Below, piece after piece: positions 62,411-64,000 of a stretch of 64,000 nt of DNA (positions are counted from its first letter, which is position 1; every line of letters starts with the position of its first letter). The translations under genes and the position numbers were made by a program. The stretch is taken from NCBI RefSeq assembly GCF_006717075.1, contig NZ_VFQC01000003.1:186001-250000 (forward strand), read 5' to 3'. The DNA comes from Haloactinospora alba (GTDB taxonomy: Bacteria; Actinomycetota; Actinomycetes; Streptosporangiales; Streptosporangiaceae). The notes below the pieces were generated by a model, which searched no databases, was not told the DNA's origin, and saw only the letters and a list, made by a program, of their open reading frames with translations.

Positions 62411-62563
62411 ATGCAAATGACTCTAATGTTGATTGCATTTGCGTTCTCTTTGGCTATGCTTGTAAGTGTATACCGAAACCGGAGATTTTCTAAAATCGAA
62501 GCGTCTTTGGTTATTCTCTGCGCCTTCTTCGCGATTGCTTCGTTTGTCAGTAGTAATTTCTGA
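62411..62563 (+). CDS. Small two-TM protein 6 (putative immunity)
   Basis: A 50-residue protein: TM1 (MTLMLIAFAFSLAMLVSV), basic loop (YRNRRFSKIE), TM2 (ASLVILCAFFAIASFVSS). The TM-basic loop-TM layout equals that of small proteins 0 and 7. It follows cassette 6. Confidence 0.55.
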   Translation: MQMTLMLIAFAFSLAMLVSVYRNRRFSKIEASLVILCAFFAIASFVSSNF

Positions 62564-62605
62564 AGCATAGCGACAAAGGCTCTTCCGAAGCCGCCAAGGA
62601 AACCG

Positions 62606-62888
62606 AATCTTTCATCCAAACACGACTCCTCACAGTAAGAAGACGACCTCTACGTCTGCACCCAATTCGACCCCATCAACAACACCGACCCAACAGGACT
62701 CAATGCCTCCTGTGTATGGGGAGTTACAACCTTCGTTGGTGGGGATGGCGTCGTACTCATACGGAGCCTACGGTGTTGCCGCCATCGCCGGAGGTGTTGC
62801 CACAGGGGGTATTGCTATGCCAGCAATCATGCTAGGAGTCACAGTCGTAGGAATCGGCGGGTCCATTCATGGAATGATGTCATGCTGA
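62606..62888 (+). pseudogene. Rhs C-terminal cassette 7 (core remnant, frameshifted tip)
   Basis: A degraded core (from about 62606, ending FDPINNTDPTGL) leads into NASCVWGVTTFVGG. The frame then breaks at GGTGGGG (62737-62743); the next frame continues ASYSYGAYGVAAIAGGVATG, then AIMLGVTVVGIGGSIHGMMSC. Joined, this is a homologue of the main tip: both share a W near the start, YGVAA in the middle and a final Cys. A one-base insertion in the G run is the simplest explanation. Confidence 0.6.
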
Positions 62889-62905
62889 CTTGAATGGCGC
62901 GGATC

Positions 62906-62938
62906 GCGGGCAGTCAGCAAGTCGTGCCGGCTGCCCGC
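62906..62938 (+). terminator. Hairpin between tip 7 and small gene 7
   Basis: GCGGGCAG-N17-CTGCCCGC is a perfect 8-bp stem between the tip 7 stop and the next start codon. Confidence 0.6.
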
Positions 62939-62953
62939 TAGTAAGTGGAGAAA

Positions 62954-63130
62954 ATGTTCGCCTTTACCTCATTCGTCTTGGTCGTTTATTCGTTCCTGGG
63001 GATGCTGCGAACGCGTCACCTGTCCAAGAAGGGGAGGACGATTGTCAGGATCGAATTTAGTGCGTGGCTGGGGGGTGGAACTGTCCTTCTTTTTGTCTGG
63101 ATTTGCATACTTTGGATTTCCTTTCATTAG
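62954..63130 (+). CDS. Small two-TM protein 7 (putative immunity)
   Basis: A 58-residue protein: TM1 (FAFTSFVLVVYSFLGML), basic loop (RTRHLSKKGRTIVR), TM2 (GGTVLLFVWICILWISF). GTG 62945 would add three residues. Its loop resembles that of small protein 0, as its cassette tip resembles the main tip. About 190 bases follow without a gene. Confidence 0.6.
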   Translation: MFAFTSFVLVVYSFLGMLRTRHLSKKGRTIVRIEFSAWLGGGTVLLFVWICILWISFH

Positions 63131-63322
63131 AAATACAGGGAAGGATGATGCGGGTCTAAGTCGTCGATGATTTCGAGAATGAGATCCGATGTCGACGGCT
63201 AGGAGGTGTCAGATTCTGGTGGCGGGGTCGTGGCGTCTGTTGCGAGGACACCGCAAGTGCAAGAATAGTTCATATATGGGATTCGGAGTAATCTCGCCTC
63301 TGCATATGGAGCACTATCAAGC

Positions 63323-63697
63323 ATGGAAAAGCCATTGACCTACTCGAGGAAAGTTCCCTTCAGCGGAAGCCGCGACGATGTCCTTGAAAGAGTGATGGTG
63401 GAGCTGAAAAAAGTTGGTTGGAGAAATTTTACTACAAAAGGGAGGGTCCTCAGGGCTGAACATGGATCGCCGTTCATGTTCCGTCTATTCGGGGTCTTGT
63501 TGGGCGGAAAAAGATTCATACCAGCAAATCTGTCGGTGTGGGACTGTGGTGATGAAAAAACCATGTACATTCACTATGAAGTCAATCCTGGGAAGTATGA
63601 GTACAAGTATTTTCCCGAGTTTGGGACTCGCACTGTCAGGGAACATATGGAACAGGCAGCCGATAGAATCTGGACAGCAGGTAGCCAGCCATCTTGA
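63323..63697 (+). CDS. Uncharacterised 124-residue protein
   Basis: A soluble, basic protein: residues about 10-55 (VPFSGSRDDVLERVMVELKK and onward) could form a helix-strand unit, then MFRLFGVLLGGKRFIPANLS and a strand-rich C-terminus with YIHYEVNPGKYEYKYFPEFG. There is no signal peptide. Codon use is AT-shifted like the cassettes. It may be a different immunity or accessory gene; the family is not recognised. Confidence 0.5.
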   Translation: MEKPLTYSRKVPFSGSRDDVLERVMVELKKVGWRNFTTKGRVLRAEHGSPFMFRLFGVLLGGKRFIPANLSVWDCGDEKTMYIHYEVNPGKYEYKYFPEFGTRTVREHMEQAADRIWTAGSQPS

Positions 63698-63849
63698 GAG
63701 AAAACCTCAAAAGGTTCCGCTGTGCCTACTTTGGCATGCGCATCCGATTCGTTCACCACTCTTTCGTCAGTCCGCTTGCTTGTACAAATTCTCTCATTCA
63801 GCGAAACAGCTACACACAAAATACCTAGCCGTGGAGCGATAAATATTAA

Positions 63850-64000
63850 TGCCACATAAAAGTTTTTAGCAGGATATTCCTTAGGGTATCTTCGCTTTCC
63901 GTCGCAACTTTAATTCCAACAACAAGGATTTATAAATGAGGAAATTTTTGTAAAAATATATCCAACGACATATTTTTTAATTTTTGATATCCATAATGAT
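63850..64000 (+). pseudogene. Decayed copy of small membrane gene 5
   Basis: The DNA from about 63745 onward aligns with 61305-61560, including the right hairpin arm, the leader and the start of small gene 5. The copy reads MPHKSF and then a stop codon; further indels follow. It runs off the window end. No tip precedes it, so it is an orphan, non-functional immunity-like copy. Confidence 0.7.

Overview
The window is high-GC DNA (most coding regions look like about 70% GC, with third-position G/C and many GTG starts). It carries actinobacterial marker families: IdeR, DUF3027, DUF2530, an actinobacterial-type SerC, an AzlC/AzlD pair and an Rv2578c-type radical SAM protein. I infer an actinomycete chromosome, plausibly of the Nocardiopsis/Streptomonospora kind; the genus is not provable from the sequence. 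No rRNA, tRNA or CRISPR array was seen.

Layout. 1-6.7 kb: a partial secreted protein, a HAAS-type membrane protein, and a cold-shock protein, DUF3027 and Hsp90-like (sacsin-type) ATPase group. 6.7-8.9 kb: a LysR regulator and divergent short-chain dehydrogenase, bracketed by 31-bp direct repeats that are pieces of an IS200/IS605-type element, with a TnpB zinc-finger remnant. 8.9-20.4 kb: methyltransferase, MarR-MFS operon, ThpR, an Rpn-like nuclease, BKACE enzyme, anchored secreted protein, antibiotic-kinase-like protein, GDPD and SerC. 20.6-24 kb: a small protein and a large membrane protein carrying an extracellular periplasmic-binding-protein-like domain. 24-34.5 kb: citrate synthase/pdxH, ideR, a PAS-GAF-PP2C-HATPase phosphatase, acyl-CoA dehydrogenase, an MFS-winged-helix fusion and a thiolase; the dehydrogenase and thiolase share a palindromic operator. 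34.7-51.9 kb: a decayed Rpn paralogue, Hsp20-MerR, a YcaQ-like protein, a two-component system, xthA, ribokinase, YceI, argS, an MFS/ArsR pair, azlCD with an XRE-cupin regulator, a radical SAM gene with a LexA box, and a methyltransferase. 52-53 kb: an internally deleted IS630-type element.

53.7-64 kb is the most unusual part. A secreted YD-repeat (Rhs/WapA-type) protein ends in a short, very hydrophobic C-terminal tip and is followed by a small two-TM protein. Seven further cassettes follow in the same orientation. Each is a promoterless 3' fragment of the same Rhs core joined to a different hydrophobic tip of about 55-90 residues, and each is followed by its own small membrane-protein gene. 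Every tip contains exactly two cysteines, arranged in one of two patterns. I read this as an array of exchangeable membrane-targeting toxin tips with cognate immunity proteins; that function is inference.

A second layer is a set of short palindromic repeats (families A, about 162 bp, and B, about 75-105 bp) that sit next to one another at 3.1, 10.9 and 47.7 kb, with partial copies at 8.9, 38.1 and 44.1 kb. They lie directly against genes and in one case supply a stop codon.
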